Assembly: GCA_028871345.1 (NCBI GenBank)
Contig: JAGWNK010000010.1
Span: 1-64,000, forward strand
Source of the DNA: Alphaproteobacteria bacterium
GTDB lineage: Bacteria > Pseudomonadota > Alphaproteobacteria > Micropepsales > Micropepsaceae
Reading direction: 5' to 3'
Length of the DNA stretch: 64,000 bases
Part shown: positions 61,490 through 64,000 of the stretch, piece after piece
Numbering within the stretch: position 1 is the stretch's first letter
Layout of the letters: each line of letters starts with the position of its first letter
The notes under the pieces: model-generated
The model's input: the letters and a program-made list of their open reading frames with translations, nothing else
Told to the model about the DNA's origin: nothing
Databases searched by the model: none
Made by a program: the position numbers and the translations under genes

Positions 61490-61749
61490 ATTCTCTGAAA
61501 TTCTTCGACGGGTATTTCCTTCACCTCGTATTCCGGCTGCGCCGCGATCTCCTTGAGGGACGGCACGGGCATGACGCCGAGGCTGGTGCCGCCGGCCTCT
61601 TCGTCACCGTCGGCAAAGCCCTTGCGGCCGTCCTTGTAGATCTCGACCTTGCGCCGCTCGTAGGAATCGTCGCCGATCTCGCTGTAGATCTGGACCGGCG
61701 CGCCCGGATCCTTGTGTTTCCATTTTACGTGGAGGTACCGCATTCTCAT
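61471..61749 (-). CDS. DUF6881-like protein
   Basis: 92 aa MRMRYLHVKWKHKDPGAPVQIYSEIGDDSYERRKVEIYKDGRKGFADGDEEAGGTSLGVMPVPSLKEIAAQPEYEVKEIPVEEFQRIWLKRR; resembles the family consensus as I recall it. Confidence 0.7.
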   Translation of the reverse strand: MRMRYLHVKWKHKDPGAPVQIYSEIGDDSYERRKVEIYKDGRKGFADGDEEAGGTSLGVMPVPSLKEIAAQPEYEVKEIPVEEFQRIWLKRR

Positions 61750-61835
61750 CCTTAACCCCTCACCCGGTTTGCCGAAGCACTTACCGCGCAAGTGCAAGCC
61801 AAACCGCCCTCCCCCGCAAGGGGAGAGGAGATTTT
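61750..61835. repeat. Palindromic intergenic element (short/degenerate copy 3)
   Basis: CTTAACCCCTCACCC...CCCTCCCCCGCAAGGGGAGAGGAG with internal hairpin cactt-accgcgc-aagtg; same style as copies 1 and 2. Confidence 0.5.
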
Positions 61836-63641
<1,806 letters not shown>

Positions 63642-63648
63642 GTGCCAG

Positions 63649-63759
63649 AAAAGCGAAAGGGGCGTCGCCGCCCCTTGTTCGCATCAGGCCGCCTTGCCGG
63701 AGCCGGAGTTATCCCGGTCCAGAGTGCGGCCTGCGAATTACTACGAGTGTCGTTTTCAA
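63649..63759 (-). promoter_or_regulatory. Candidate ilvB transcription attenuator: leader peptide (M)KTTLVVIRRPHSGPG, alternative stem, terminator hairpin
   Basis: Minus strand 63759..63709: TTG AAA ACG ACA CTC GTA GTA ATT CGC AGG CCG CAC TCT GGA CCG GGA TAA; then GCGGCCTGATGCGAA complementary to TTCGCAGGCCGC inside the leader; then AAGGGGCG-GCGA-CGCCCCTT + TTCGCTTTT just upstream of ilvB. Confidence 0.65.
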
Positions 63760-63820
63760 AGCGTCGCCCTTGCTGAGAGGCCGGCAAATTACGGATGCGA
63801 TGCCGGATCGTCAAGAAACT

Positions 63821-64000
63821 TCATGAGAAAACTTGTCGCATAGAAGTAATAAAATTTCCGTTATCGTCCGGCTGGAGCCAGGCCCAGTCGGCCATCCGAT
63901 TGCGGAACCAGGTGGTCTGGCGCTTGGCGAACTGACGCGTGGCGGTGACCGCGGCCGAGACGGCGTCGGCCTCGGTCATGACGCCGGCGTCGAGCGCCCA
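63821..64000 (-). CDS. miaA: tRNA dimethylallyltransferase, C-terminal part (runs off the right edge)
   Basis: Minus strand reads ...TATRQFAKRQTTWFRNRMADWAWLQPDDNGNFITSMRQVFS*, the MiaA C-terminal R-Q-x-A-K-R-Q-x-T-W-F-R-N motif. Confidence 0.85.
   Translation of the reverse strand, partial: WALDAGVMTEADAVSAAVTATRQFAKRQTTWFRNRMADWAWLQPDDNGNFITSMRQVFS

Overview
This is a GC-rich 64 kb window, probably from an alphaproteobacterium (judged from gene content and style only). It is a normal chromosomal stretch with several accessory islands. Left to right: (i) a minus-strand Hyb-type (hydrogenase-2-like) [NiFe]-hydrogenase operon, hybO-hybA-hybB-hybC-hybD-hypC-hybE-hupK-hypA-hypB (partial), with an upstream Crp/Fnr-family regulator and a NiCoT-family Ni/Co permease; (ii) an OmpR-type two-component system divergent from a TolC/HlyD/RND efflux operon, followed by a GDCCVxC zinc-ribbon protein; (iii) a carbohydrate-utilisation region (18.8-38.2 kb) with GH39, two GH42 enzymes, a TonB-dependent receptor, a TPR-sulfotransferase, two LytS/LytTR-type two-component pairs and two FadR-type GntR regulators; (iv) a wrecked kdp operon (intact kdpF, 12 codons of kdpA) cut by an IS5-like remnant, beside a Cus/Czc-type metal efflux operon; (v) tRNA-Lys(CTT) and the rod-shape cluster mreB-mreC-mreD-mrdA-rodA; (vi) leuA, an ABC transporter, a PAP2 phosphatase, a pair of related membrane proteins, and the ilvC-ilvN-ilvB cluster, ending in partial miaA. 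The most interesting non-annotated signals are: two short leader-peptide ORFs with attenuator-like hairpins (ilvB: ...TLVVI...; leuA: ...LLLL...); the kdpFA/IS5 junction; a secreted protein made of three tandem 4-Cys repeats next to the TonB receptor; a DUF6881-like gene overlapping ilvN inside the ilv operon; and a cluster of long palindromic intergenic elements in the ilv region. No CRISPR array, rRNA, prophage or complete transposon was seen. All family calls come from motif recognition by eye; no database search was run.
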